The notes beneath the pieces are model-generated. The model searched no databases. It was not told the origin of the DNA and saw only the letters and a program-made list of their open reading frames with translations. 64,000 nt of DNA from Gammaproteobacteria bacterium (lineage in GTDB: Bacteria; Pseudomonadota; Gammaproteobacteria; SZUA-229), in contig JAPHSS010000014.1 of NCBI GenBank assembly GCA_026195255.1, positions 1-64,000 of the forward strand, in the 5' to 3' direction. Below are positions 28,759-36,806 of the stretch, piece by piece (positions within the stretch are counted from its first letter, which is position 1; the number at the start of each line of letters is the position of its first letter). A program made the position numbers and the translations under genes.

Positions 28759-28789
28759 ACCCGGTAGGATGAATTCCTAAACACCGGGT
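28759..28789. other. Inverted repeat between maf and yceD
   Basis: ACCCGG, then an inner TAGGA/TCCTA stem around TGAAT, a 4-base bulge AACA and CCGGGT. It forms an 11-bp two-part hairpin about 80 bp before yceD. There is no T run, so it is not a clear terminator. It could be an operator or a leader structure for an upstream promoter. Confidence 0.4.
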
Positions 28790-28826
28790 GTTTAAGTGGA
28801 AATGCTTGAATGTAAAGGGAATTTCT

Positions 28827-28855
28827 TTGACAGCGAGGCGATTTACATATAGAAT
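28827..28855 (+). promoter_or_regulatory. Sigma70 promoter of yceD-rpmF
   Basis: Perfect TTGACA at 28827-28832, 17-bp spacer, TAGAAT at 28850-28855. The expected transcription start, about 28861-28863, lies only some six bases before the yceD ATG at 28868, and there is no Shine-Dalgarno. Confidence 0.7.
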
Positions 28856-28867
28856 CGCGCGATTATT

Positions 28868-29380
28868 ATGAACCAGTCATTACCTGTCCATCTGAACTTC
28901 GCTCAAAAAGCCAAAATTGGCTTCGAAATTCATGGAAAATTGCCTATAAAGCAATTAAAGCGTTTATCAGAGTCTTTATTGTCTGGTGAGGGTGATATAG
29001 AGGTAGATCTTAAGTTTGAAAGAGTAGGCCCTGTACCTTATATTCATGGCCATATAAAAACTGATCTGCAACTAAAATGTCAACGCTGTATGCAGTCAAT
29101 GCCTTATGTGGTTGATGTCAGGTTTAAACTGGGCCTGGTGCAGAATGAAGCACAAATGGAAAAACTACCGGATGATGCAGAGCCTTATCTGATAGAAACT
29201 GATAATAACCATCTGCCAGATATGCTGGAAGAAGAGTTATTGTTAGCGCTACCTCTGGTAGCCATGCACGAATTCGATTGTTCTGATTTTCTGCAACAGC
29301 AGAAATCAGCTCAACAGAATGAAGTAGAAGTATCTGAAGAGAAGGAAAACCCATTTTCCGTACTCAAGGATCTACTTTAA
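28868..29380 (+). CDS. yceD: YceD (DUF177), 23S rRNA accumulation protein
   Basis: Protein of 170 residues (E. coli YceD 173) of the DUF177 family, linked to 23S rRNA metabolism in bacteria and plants. A CXXC motif (LKCQRCMQ) sits near residue 60. The middle is acidic and the segment ELLLALPLVAMHEFDC is typical of the C-terminal half. It lies directly upstream of rpmF, its conserved place. A strong promoter ends only about six bases before the ATG, so translation may start on a nearly leaderless mRNA. Confidence 0.9.
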   Translation: MNQSLPVHLNFAQKAKIGFEIHGKLPIKQLKRLSESLLSGEGDIEVDLKFERVGPVPYIHGHIKTDLQLKCQRCMQSMPYVVDVRFKLGLVQNEAQMEKLPDDAEPYLIETDNNHLPDMLEEELLLALPLVAMHEFDCSDFLQQQKSAQQNEVEVSEEKENPFSVLKDLL

Positions 29381-29443
29381 TAATAGTTTTAAGTTATTGT
29401 TTTATGTAGTAATTATAATGCTACTTAATTTTTGGAGATTGAA

Positions 29444-29626
29444 ATGGCAGTACAAAAAAGCCGTAAAACACGTTCTAAGCGTGGCATGCGTCGTTCACAT
29501 GATGCACTAACCAGTGCTGAACTGTCTGTAGAGCAGACTACAGGTGAAACACACCTGCGTCACCATGTAAGCCCAGATGGTTACTTTAAAGGCCGTAAGA
29601 TCACAGCTAGTTCTAGCGCAAGCTAA
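29444..29626 (+). CDS. rpmF: Ribosomal protein L32
   Basis: L32 of the 50S subunit, 60 residues. The start is the ATG at 29444 ([19 protein letters not shown]), preceded by GGAG at 29433-29436; an upstream TTG four codons earlier overlaps that ribosome site and is not used. No zinc-binding cysteines are present, as in E. coli L32. It sits between yceD and plsX in the conserved order, with a hairpin behind it. Confidence 0.96.
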   Translation: MAVQKSRKTRSKRGMRRSHDALTSAELSVEQTTGETHLRHHVSPDGYFKGRKITASSSAS

Positions 29627-29640
29627 TAAGTAGTTGCATG

Positions 29641-29673
29641 TATTCCGGTGAGCTTTCACCGGAATATATTTTA
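29641..29673 (+). terminator. Hairpin behind rpmF
   Basis: Perfect 11-bp stem TATTCCGGTGA / TCACCGGAATA with loop GCTT, followed by TATTTTA. The stem is strong but the T run is short, so partial termination or 3'-end protection of the rpmF mRNA is likely. Confidence 0.65.
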
Positions 29674-29798
29674 GTCGTGTTAAAACACGTATGTAAAAGC
29701 TGACCATTCGAATCAGTTAACACAGAGCAATTCGCATAAATTTATGCAACGTTTAGCTTATCGGCTAAAACGAAATCAATTCAAATATTAGAGACCAT

Positions 29799-30815
29799 AT
29801 GCCTGAAACACCTATTATTGCTATTGATGCCATGGGTGGAGATGTCGGCCCAGAAGTCACTGTTGCAGCCGCTGCTCGTATTTTGAAGCAGCGTAATGAT
29901 GTTAAACTTATCATTGTTGGTCTTGAAGATGAAATTAAGGCCGAGTTAATCCGTCTTAAATTAACTGAATCAGAAAGATTAATAGTTAAACATGCTTCAG
30001 AAATAGTTGCCATGGATGAAGCGCCGGCCCTGGCGCTTAGAAAAAAGAAAGACTCTTCAATGAGGGTGGCTATTAATCTGGTTCAGGAAGGTCTTGCATC
30101 AGCGGCAGTCAGTGCGGGTAATACCGGTGCGCTTATGGCGACGGCAAAATTTGTTCTAAAAACCCTTGATGGCATCGATAGACCCGCCATTATGACGACA
30201 TTACCCAATATGTTAGGCCATACACATATGATGGATCTCGGGGCTAATGTAGATTCAGGTGCAGAAAATTTATTTCAATTTGCAGTGATGGGCTCAGTCA
30301 CCGCGTCAGCAGTGGATAATGTTGATAACCCTCGTGTTGGATTATTAAACATTGGCTCAGAAGCAATGAAAGGCAATGCCCAGGTTAAAGCAGCTGAGCC
30401 ATTGCTGCTAAATAGCAATTTAAACTATATTGGTTTTGTTGAGGGTGATGATATCTTTAATGGATCAGTAGATGTGGTAATCTGTGATGGTTTTGTGGGT
30501 AATGTTTCACTTAAGAGCTCTGAAGGTGTGGCCAAGATGTTCGGTCAGTTTATACGCGAAGAGTTTAACCGTAATATTTTAACCAAAATTATAGGTTTCA
30601 TTGCCCTGCCGGTATTAAATGCGTTTAAAAAACGTGTCGACCATAGACGTTATAATGGCGCTAGTTTATTAGGCTTAAAACAGATAGTTATCAAGAGTCA
30701 TGGTGGTGCTGATGATTATGCGTTTAGCAGGGCCATTGATGTAGCAATATTAGAGGTAGAAAAATCAGTACCTCAATGTATAGAGAGTCATCTGGGTGCC
30801 TTATTAGCGAAATAG
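29799..30815 (+). CDS. plsX: PlsX, phosphate acyltransferase
   Basis: PlsX converts acyl-ACP to acyl-phosphate for PlsY at the first step of phospholipid synthesis. The product has 338 residues (E. coli about 345-356). It begins with [16 protein letters not shown], the family signature. Other typical segments are [28 protein letters not shown] and [14 protein letters not shown] in the C-terminal half. It lies between rpmF and fabH, the conserved lipid-synthesis cluster. Confidence 0.95.
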   Translation: MPETPIIAIDAMGGDVGPEVTVAAAARILKQRNDVKLIIVGLEDEIKAELIRLKLTESERLIVKHASEIVAMDEAPALALRKKKDSSMRVAINLVQEGLASAAVSAGNTGALMATAKFVLKTLDGIDRPAIMTTLPNMLGHTHMMDLGANVDSGAENLFQFAVMGSVTASAVDNVDNPRVGLLNIGSEAMKGNAQVKAAEPLLLNSNLNYIGFVEGDDIFNGSVDVVICDGFVGNVSLKSSEGVAKMFGQFIREEFNRNILTKIIGFIALPVLNAFKKRVDHRRYNGASLLGLKQIVIKSHGGADDYAFSRAIDVAILEVEKSVPQCIESHLGALLAK

Positions 30816-30883
30816 CCGCTTAGATCTGTTTTACTAATTTACAGGAATTTCCTGTTTGAATTTATTTTAAAAGAGCAATTATA

Positions 30884-31852
30884 TTGAAATACTCGCGCAT
30901 TACTGGAACCGGAAGTTATCTACCTGAACGCATTATGACGAATGCAGACATTGAGAAAATTGTTGATACAACCGATCAATGGATACAGGACCGTACAGGT
31001 ATTAAACAAAGGCATATTGCGGCGGATGATCAAACAACCTGTGATCTTGCCGAACTTGCAGCCATTAAAGCAATGCAGGCAGCGGGTAAAACGAAACATG
31101 ATATAGACCTGATTATTGTTGCTACAACAACACCGGATCAGGTGTTTCCAAGTGTTGCCTGTTTATTACAGAAAAAACTCGACATCCATGGTTGTTGCGC
31201 ATTTGATGTGCAGGCAGTATGCACCGGTTTTGTATATGCACTGGGCATTGCCGATAATTTCATAAAAGCGGGAAGTGCAAAGTGTGCACTGGTTATTGGT
31301 GCCGAAACCCTGTCTAGAATTCTTGACTGGAACGACCGTGGTACCTGTGTTTTATTTGGCGATGGCGCCGGTGCAGTGATATTAGAAGCGAGTGATAAAC
31401 CGGGTATTTTATCGACTCATCTACATGCAGATGGTAGTTATGAGCACTTGCTTAATGTGCCTAATGGCATTTCTAAAAACCAGCAACAATTCAGGGAAGA
31501 AGGCGCTCATATCACAATGAAAGGTAATGAGGTCTTCAAAATGGCGGTTAATACGCTGGGCCGTATTGTTGATGAAACACTGGCCGCGAATAATATGCAA
31601 AAGTCAGATATCGACTGGTTAGTGCCGCATCAGGCTAATATTCGAATTATCAAGGCGACAGGTAAGAAACTAGGTTTAAACCCGGACCATGTTGTTGTAA
31701 CAGTAGATAAACACGGTAATACATCAGCGGCTTCTGTGCCTTTAGCGCTTGATACAGCAGTTAGGGAAGGGCGTATAAAGGAAGGTGAAACAGTCTTGTT
31801 AGAAGCCTTTGGTGGCGGTTTTACCTGGGGCGCAGCTTTACTGAAATGGTAA
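30884..31852 (+). CDS. fabH: FabH, beta-ketoacyl-ACP synthase III
   Basis: FabH condenses acetyl-CoA with malonyl-ACP to start fatty acid synthesis. It has 322 residues (E. coli 317), with a TTG start at 30884 ([16 protein letters not shown]). The catalytic triad is visible: Cys113 in QAVCTGF, the His of VPHQANIRI and the Asn of KHGNTSAAS. The C-terminus [13 protein letters not shown] is typical. Normally fabD, fabG and acpP follow; here a VOC-family gene overlaps the stop instead. Confidence 0.95.
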   Translation: MKYSRITGTGSYLPERIMTNADIEKIVDTTDQWIQDRTGIKQRHIAADDQTTCDLAELAAIKAMQAAGKTKHDIDLIIVATTTPDQVFPSVACLLQKKLDIHGCCAFDVQAVCTGFVYALGIADNFIKAGSAKCALVIGAETLSRILDWNDRGTCVLFGDGAGAVILEASDKPGILSTHLHADGSYEHLLNVPNGISKNQQQFREEGAHITMKGNEVFKMAVNTLGRIVDETLAANNMQKSDIDWLVPHQANIRIIKATGKKLGLNPDHVVVTVDKHGNTSAASVPLALDTAVREGRIKEGETVLLEAFGGGFTWGAALLKW

Positions 31853-32226
31853 TGAATTTTGAAGGTCTGGTTCCAGTAATTCAATGTACTTACATAGAGA
31901 AAACGCTGGAGTTTTACCAACAGGCATTACGCTATATTATTATTAGTAAGACAGAATCAGATACGGGTCTGCAATGGGCCTATATTAAATCTGATAATAC
32001 ATATCTCATGTTACAGAAAAACACAGAGACCTTACCTCAAACGCATAACAAAGCCATTGTTTTGCATTATTTTACCTCTGATGTATCAGCTCAGCACCAG
32101 TTTATGACCGCCAGAGGAATTAATGTTGGTCAAATAGAAGACACAGCGTATCATGTGAGGCAGTTTTTTATAGAAGACCCAGAAGGCAATAAAATTGCAA
32201 TTGGTCAGGATATAAAAAACAAATAA
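31846..32226 (+). CDS. VOC-superfamily (glyoxalase-like) protein
   Basis: Small protein of 126 residues with the two beta-alpha-beta-beta-beta modules of the vicinal-oxygen-chelate fold: [20 protein letters not shown] at the start and [15 protein letters not shown] at the end. The latter carries the typical DPEGN turn and a Glu-like ligand region. Members include glyoxalase I, dioxygenases and resistance proteins; the substrate here is unknown. It overlaps the end of fabH by 7 bp (a second ATG at 31852 is possible), so it is translated from the same mRNA. Confidence 0.75.
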   Translation: MVMNFEGLVPVIQCTYIEKTLEFYQQALRYIIISKTESDTGLQWAYIKSDNTYLMLQKNTETLPQTHNKAIVLHYFTSDVSAQHQFMTARGINVGQIEDTAYHVRQFFIEDPEGNKIAIGQDIKNK

Positions 32227-32295
32227 TAGTTCACAGTCTATACTCAGAATTGTCCTATAGTATTAGTACAATCCAGTATATTTAAGAGAGTATTT

Positions 32296-32643
32296 ATGAA
32301 TAAATTTAGCAAAACACTAATCATTTCATCGTTTTTAGCAAGCTTGTCTGCATGCACTGCATTTACTGAAATATCTTCAAGTACCAGTTCAACTTCAGAT
32401 GCTGTCACACCTGATATAACATTGAATGAATTTGTAAATAAACGTTATGTTGCAATTCGTCAAGACGCTGCAAACGGTAGTGGTGAAAATTTAGATGCTC
32501 TAGCTCAGTTGTTAGGTGAGTCAGATAAAAATGCATTTGCAATCAAAATGAAAACTAATTTTGATACGATATTTATGGATATAGAAGAACCTTCAGAAAT
32601 TATTTCAAGAATTGAATCTCAGGTGACTTCTAAGAAAGGCTAA
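32296..32643 (+). CDS. Small hypothetical lipoprotein
   Basis: Protein of 115 residues with a lipoprotein signal peptide ending in LSAC (Cys20). The mature part starts with a Ser/Thr-rich linker and continues with a mostly helical domain (ITLNEFVNKRYVAIRQDAANG, LDALAQLLGES). The early TLNEFVNKRY and AANGSGENLDALAQLLG segments resemble the DUF3015-like envelope proteins only loosely, so I do not assign a family. It follows the VOC gene by 69 bp and is closed by an inverted repeat. Confidence 0.65.
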   Translation: MNKFSKTLIISSFLASLSACTAFTEISSSTSSTSDAVTPDITLNEFVNKRYVAIRQDAANGSGENLDALAQLLGESDKNAFAIKMKTNFDTIFMDIEEPSEIISRIESQVTSKKG

Positions 32644-32709
32644 AAGTAAGAATAGATATTAGATAAGTTTTCAGAAAACCAGGTTTATACTTATCAAAAT
32701 GTAATTATG

Positions 32710-32746
32710 ATCTGACGTTGTGGGAGTGGCAGCGTCAGATTATTTA
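32710..32746 (+). terminator. Inverted repeat behind the small lipoprotein gene
   Basis: ATCTGACG, 15-nt loop, CGTCAGAT, then TATTT. The 8-bp stem is perfect; the T run is weak. Confidence 0.55.
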
Positions 32747-32841
32747 AGAGACTCTAAACTGAAGAAATTAAATAGATTCATAAAAAATAGTAAAAATAGT
32801 AAATGATAAATTAAATACGATGTAATTTAAGGGAGCAAGCA

Positions 32842-34554
32842 TTGTTTAAGTTTCTACAGGGTAATAATGCAAAAAAATCAAAATGGCAAATTGATCAGGA
32901 TTTAAACCGGGGTTTAGCTTTACTGGTTTTAATAACATTTTCAATAGTTGGATCAAGTTGGTTATTTTATCTGCCTGTTTACTTTGATATCAAAATAGCG
33001 GCTCAAATTCTACCGCTAATATTTCTAATTATTTTGTTCTTTTCTGTAACAAAAATCCAGCATGTATATCTTAATAAAGTTGCACCCATACTTGCATTTT
33101 CTTTAGTTTTTTGTAGTTGGTCATATGTCGTATATTTGAACTCTATTACAGGTTTAAGTTCTACGGAAGTCAAAGATGTGGTTAATGCTCAACATTTGGG
33201 TATGTCTCAAAATGCATATCTAATTGGCCTGTGTTTTGTAACCTTCTGGTTGGGGCGTTATTTTAGATATAGTATATATCTGTCCATGGCTTTTATTATC
33301 GCATTGATAAGCATCTTATTCATATTTGCAAAAACTGAGGTTATTTATTTATTAGCACAAGCTCTGTTGTTATCTTCTAGTGCCATATTCTCTGTAGTCA
33401 GTTTGAGTAAAGCGGATTTTTCTGAAGCCAAATCAACATCTGATTCTTTTAATAAAACACTTCAGGACTCTATAAGTGAATCATCATTAAGCGAAGTTAT
33501 TTTACCGTCAGAACTTGAACAACAGATAATCAAACCTGAGTTAGATATAAATACGCTGCCATTAAATGAATCTTCAATTATCAATGACTGGGGCTTGATT
33601 CTCAGAGAGTTACATGGAGAATTAAGAAACACAACAGACGTTGATCAGTTGTTTAAACGTATGTTAACTTTTCTACATGGAGCTATGGAGTTTGATGCGG
33701 CTGCAGTTGGTATGTTGCAAGATAAAAATATACGTAAAATAGCGATTTATGGTGGTGATGATTATTTGCATGCCAAATCACTAAACTGGTCAAACCAGAG
33801 GATAAAGGAATTATTTTCAACTCGTGAACCTATTTTAAGCACCCAGTCACATTTAAGTGCAGATACAAACAATGTGACACGGCCGATTCACAGACTTGAT
33901 GTGCCTGTTATTTCTAATCAAAAGGTGGTCGGTCTTGTAACTTTATTCAGAGATGAACTTTTATTTGATACGCATGATGTAATGCTTGCATCAAGTATAG
34001 TGTTTCACAGTATGATTGCTTTGCGTCAGGCGCGATTACAGGATGAAATTAAACGCCTCAATAATGATGCCGCAGTTACAAAGTTAACACTCTTTACCCG
34101 TGAACAATTTGTAGTCAAGGTTAAACCGATATTTGAAAAACTATCAACACCACGTGAGTGTTCGCTTTTTATTGTTGAAATAGATAATCTTGAGTCAGTG
34201 ACTGATGTGCAGGGAAGAGATGCAGGAGCCAGGTTATTTAAGGCGGTTTCAAATGTAATTATGTCTCATTTAAATGAAGGTGATGTGTTAGGCCGTTATG
34301 GGAATGAGGGATTCATTGTATTACAGGATGAAACTAATTTAATGCATGCAAAATCAATCGCTGAAAAAATAAGATTAAAAGCATCACAGATTAGATTGAA
34401 ATTTCAGGATGATGTAATTACTACAACGGTGAGTATAGGTTTAACTATAGTATCTGACTCTGATGAAAGTTTATCATCTTTAATGCGAAAAGCGGACATG
34501 GGTTTATTTGTAGCTAAAGAAAATGGTTGTAATACTGTTAAAGTAAGTTTGTAA
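32842..34554 (+). CDS. Membrane GAF-GGDEF protein with degenerate active site
   Basis: Inner-membrane protein of 570 residues; TTG start at 32842 with GGGAG eight bases before. Six or so membrane helices fill residues 20-190. A GAF-like domain covers about 245-400 (AMEFDAAAVGMLQD, LVTLFRDELLFDTHDV). A diguanylate-cyclase fold follows (about 410-568). The active-site loop reads RYGNEGF (485-491) instead of RYGGDEF or RYGGEEF, and the metal site reads VEIDN instead of DIDHF. Loss of the catalytic Glu of the signature predicts no cyclase activity; a GTP or c-di-GMP receptor role is possible. The neighbouring operons give no partner. Confidence 0.82.
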   Translation: MFKFLQGNNAKKSKWQIDQDLNRGLALLVLITFSIVGSSWLFYLPVYFDIKIAAQILPLIFLIILFFSVTKIQHVYLNKVAPILAFSLVFCSWSYVVYLNSITGLSSTEVKDVVNAQHLGMSQNAYLIGLCFVTFWLGRYFRYSIYLSMAFIIALISILFIFAKTEVIYLLAQALLLSSSAIFSVVSLSKADFSEAKSTSDSFNKTLQDSISESSLSEVILPSELEQQIIKPELDINTLPLNESSIINDWGLILRELHGELRNTTDVDQLFKRMLTFLHGAMEFDAAAVGMLQDKNIRKIAIYGGDDYLHAKSLNWSNQRIKELFSTREPILSTQSHLSADTNNVTRPIHRLDVPVISNQKVVGLVTLFRDELLFDTHDVMLASSIVFHSMIALRQARLQDEIKRLNNDAAVTKLTLFTREQFVVKVKPIFEKLSTPRECSLFIVEIDNLESVTDVQGRDAGARLFKAVSNVIMSHLNEGDVLGRYGNEGFIVLQDETNLMHAKSIAEKIRLKASQIRLKFQDDVITTTVSIGLTIVSDSDESLSSLMRKADMGLFVAKENGCNTVKVSL

Positions 34555-34611
34555 AATACGTTTATCTAAAAAACCACGTATTTCAGTCGTCACGAGTATT
34601 TATTTTTGTAT

Positions 34612-35961
34612 TCATACTGATATATTATATTTCTGAATCCAGCGCCATAATGTTGTTCTGTTTACGCCCAGAATTTTTGCTGCTTCAGCTTTATTTCCCT
34701 TGCAGCTCTGCATTGCTTTTTGAATTTCATTGATTGTGTTTTCTTCATCATCAGAAACTTTCACAAAGGTATTTATATCTGAGCAGTATTCTCGTATATC
34801 CTGTGGCAGGCTCTCAGGAAAAACCACATCATCTTTCGCACAAATAATGCCATGTTCAACAGCATTTTCAAGTTCGCGTACATTTCCTGGCCATGGGTAA
34901 TCCATCATCATTCTCATGGAGTCCTGACTGCACTTCATATTTCCCGGGTAACCACGATTTTGTAGATGTAGACAAAAATGTTCTATTAATACAGGTATAT
35001 CACCAGGTCGTTCCCGTAAAGATGGCACGGTGAGTGCGATTACAGCTAGTCGATAATATAAGTCTGCACGAAATTTTCCATTATCAACCATATCCCGCAG
35101 GTTTTTATTTGAAGCAGAAATTATGCGCACATCAACCTTTATGGTTTTATCGGAACCTACCATTTCAAATTCCTGCTCCTGAATTGCACGTAGTAACTTC
35201 GCCTGTAAGTGGAGGGGAATTTCACCTACTTCATCTAGAAATAATGTTCCCTTGTGTGCACTTTGGAAACGCCCTAAACGATCAGCACTTGCACCAGTAA
35301 ATGCCCCCTTAACATGACCAAACAGTTCTGACTCTAATAAGGATTCAGGAATAGCTGCGCAGTTCACTTCTATAAATGCCGCTTTTGAGCGTTGGCTCTG
35401 GCTATGTGTTAAACGCGCTAACTGTGTTTTACCTGTTCCAGATTCACCCTGTAATAAAGTAAATGCATTGGTAGGTGCTATCTGTTGAATACGATTTATA
35501 ATTTCAAGCATTTGCGGGTCTTTGCTTGAAAGGTTAGAGCCTGACGGGTTAAGTACCGATTGAATATGATGAAAATCAGTTTTATCTCTGAATAATAATA
35601 ATCGCTTACGATCATCAGATTCATTTTCTGATATCAAACCGCTTGTGATTTCAATTACTCTGTGACTATCAGAATGTTTTATGCGTTCTTCAAAAGAGAC
35701 AAAATTACCACTGGGTTTACCCGCTGCATCTACTTCACCTGAATCAATGGCTGCCCGGAGCAATGATTTTTGTAAATTAAATTTGCCTATGTCGTTGATT
35801 TTAATTAATTCAATATCGTCGCTTATATCCAGTAGCTTTCTAACCGCTGGATTGTAATAGAGTATTTTCCCCAGTTGATCAGCAACCATAATGCCTTCGT
35901 CAATGTGTTGAATGACAGTTTTTGCCAGGGGAGCGAAATCGAACTTTGCGGACTTGGTCAT
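34612..35961 (-). CDS. PAS-containing sigma54-dependent transcriptional activator
   Basis: NtrC-family activator of 449 residues without a receiver domain. Parts: an N-terminal PAS sensor (about 12-125, [21 protein letters not shown]); the AAA+ domain with Walker A GESGTGKT at 172-179, the sigma54-contacting GAFTGA at 219-224 and Walker [10 protein letters not shown]; and a C-terminal Fis-type helix-turn-helix (about 405-447, [18 protein letters not shown]). It is divergent from the SCP2-like gene, whose promoter has a perfect sigma54 layout. Ordered inverted sites in the 276-bp gap are probably its enhancer. The PAS signal is unknown. Confidence 0.92.
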   Translation of the reverse strand: MTKSAKFDFAPLAKTVIQHIDEGIMVADQLGKILYYNPAVRKLLDISDDIELIKINDIGKFNLQKSLLRAAIDSGEVDAAGKPSGNFVSFEERIKHSDSHRVIEITSGLISENESDDRKRLLLFRDKTDFHHIQSVLNPSGSNLSSKDPQMLEIINRIQQIAPTNAFTLLQGESGTGKTQLARLTHSQSQRSKAAFIEVNCAAIPESLLESELFGHVKGAFTGASADRLGRFQSAHKGTLFLDEVGEIPLHLQAKLLRAIQEQEFEMVGSDKTIKVDVRIISASNKNLRDMVDNGKFRADLYYRLAVIALTVPSLRERPGDIPVLIEHFCLHLQNRGYPGNMKCSQDSMRMMMDYPWPGNVRELENAVEHGIICAKDDVVFPESLPQDIREYCSDINTFVKVSDDEENTINEIQKAMQSCKGNKAEAAKILGVNRTTLWRWIQKYNISV

Positions 35962-36023
35962 TTTTGTGCTACTTTACTTTAAATTGATTTAAAAAATTAA
36001 CTCTCTATCTAAAGATAGTGTAT

Positions 36024-36122
36024 TTGCAACATATTGCAACACAGTGCAACACTTAAATTTTAACACCTCAATAAAATCAGTCACTTAGCATTTTATTGTT
36101 GTATCGTTGTTGCATTGTTGTT
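36024..36122. promoter_or_regulatory. Candidate enhancer array for the sigma54 activator
   Basis: Three direct copies, TTGCAACA at 36024-36031, TTGCAACA at 36034-36041 and GTGCAACA at 36044-36051, spaced exactly 10 bp. They are followed by an inverted set, TGTTGTA at 36097-36103, TGTTGCA at 36108-36114 and TGTTGTT at 36116-36122. The two clusters lie about 150-180 and 80-105 bp before the expected start of the SCP2-like gene, the normal range for an NtrC-type enhancer with a DNA loop. The left cluster lies 60-90 bp before the activator gene and may also control it. Confidence 0.65.
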
Positions 36123-36177
36123 TTTTAATTTATATGAACATTATTTATTGGTCATATAAATCAATGGTTTACAACTT

Positions 36178-36193
36178 TGGCATATACGTTGCA
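36178..36193 (+). promoter_or_regulatory. Sigma54 (-24/-12) promoter of the SCP2-like gene
   Basis: TGGCAT-N5-TTGCA: the -24 GG (36179-36180) and the -12 GC (36191-36192) are separated by exactly 10 bp, matching TGGCAC-N5-TTGCW with one mismatch. The expected start is near 36204, about 35 nt before the ATG at 36238, which has a strong GGAG ribosome site. Confidence 0.85.
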
Positions 36194-36237
36194 ATTGTAA
36201 ACTTATCTTACTAAAAAATGAAAAAAGGAGATCGAAA

Positions 36238-36630
36238 ATGAGTATGTTTAATGAAGAGTGGATGAAACATTACAGCGAAGCATGGAACAGTGAGCCGGGT
36301 TTAGCTGATGCTTTAGAGCAAATTAATTTTAACTCGATAATCGGTTATGGTTTTGATGGTCAGGATGCACCTGTTGGTTTTATTGATGTGCAGAATGGAA
36401 AGGTTGTTTCTTCTGGCCCATATGATGGCCAGGAACTCAACTGGGATTTACGAGCGACTGAAGATAACTGGGAAAAATGGTCTAAAAAGCCACCCGGAAT
36501 GGTAGGTCTTGGCATGGCATACACCACTAAAAAATTAAAATTTAACGTGGGTGATTATGCCGCAATGGTTAAGGACCCCCGTATGGCAGGTCCCTTTATT
36601 AAAAGTTTTGGCGTAATGGGAAAAGTATAG
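36238..36630 (+). CDS. SCP2-like small protein under sigma54 control
   Basis: Cytoplasmic protein of 130 residues with a strong AAAGGAGA ribosome site. The alternating strand pattern (SIIGYGFDGQDAPVGFIDVQNGKVV), the central WDLRATEDNWEKWSKKPPG and the C-terminal VGDYAAMVKDPRMAGPF resemble the SCP-2 sterol-transfer fold, which binds hydrophobic ligands in a tunnel. The ligand is not known. It has a near-perfect sigma54 promoter and is followed by its own terminator, so it is monocistronic and is the main clear target of the divergent activator. Confidence 0.7.
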   Translation: MSMFNEEWMKHYSEAWNSEPGLADALEQINFNSIIGYGFDGQDAPVGFIDVQNGKVVSSGPYDGQELNWDLRATEDNWEKWSKKPPGMVGLGMAYTTKKLKFNVGDYAAMVKDPRMAGPFIKSFGVMGKV

Positions 36631-36683
36631 GGATAATTAAAAAATGTATAAAAGTGCCAAAAAGTTGCGTTAGAACAATTAAA

Positions 36684-36726
36684 GGCTGGTTCATTAAGTT
36701 TTTGCTTGTGAGCCGGTCGCCTTTTT
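36684..36726 (+). terminator. Terminator behind the SCP2-like gene
   Basis: GGC-T-GGTTCA, loop, TGAGCC-GGTC-GCC followed by five T. The stem includes one G-T pair and a small internal loop. It separates the SCP2-like gene from the RND operon. Confidence 0.65.
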
Positions 36727-36806
36727 AAAGCAAGCCACTATAATTTTAATAATTGAGTTTTATACCATATTATAAAACCTCTAACATACCCTAGAATGTG
36801 AATATA

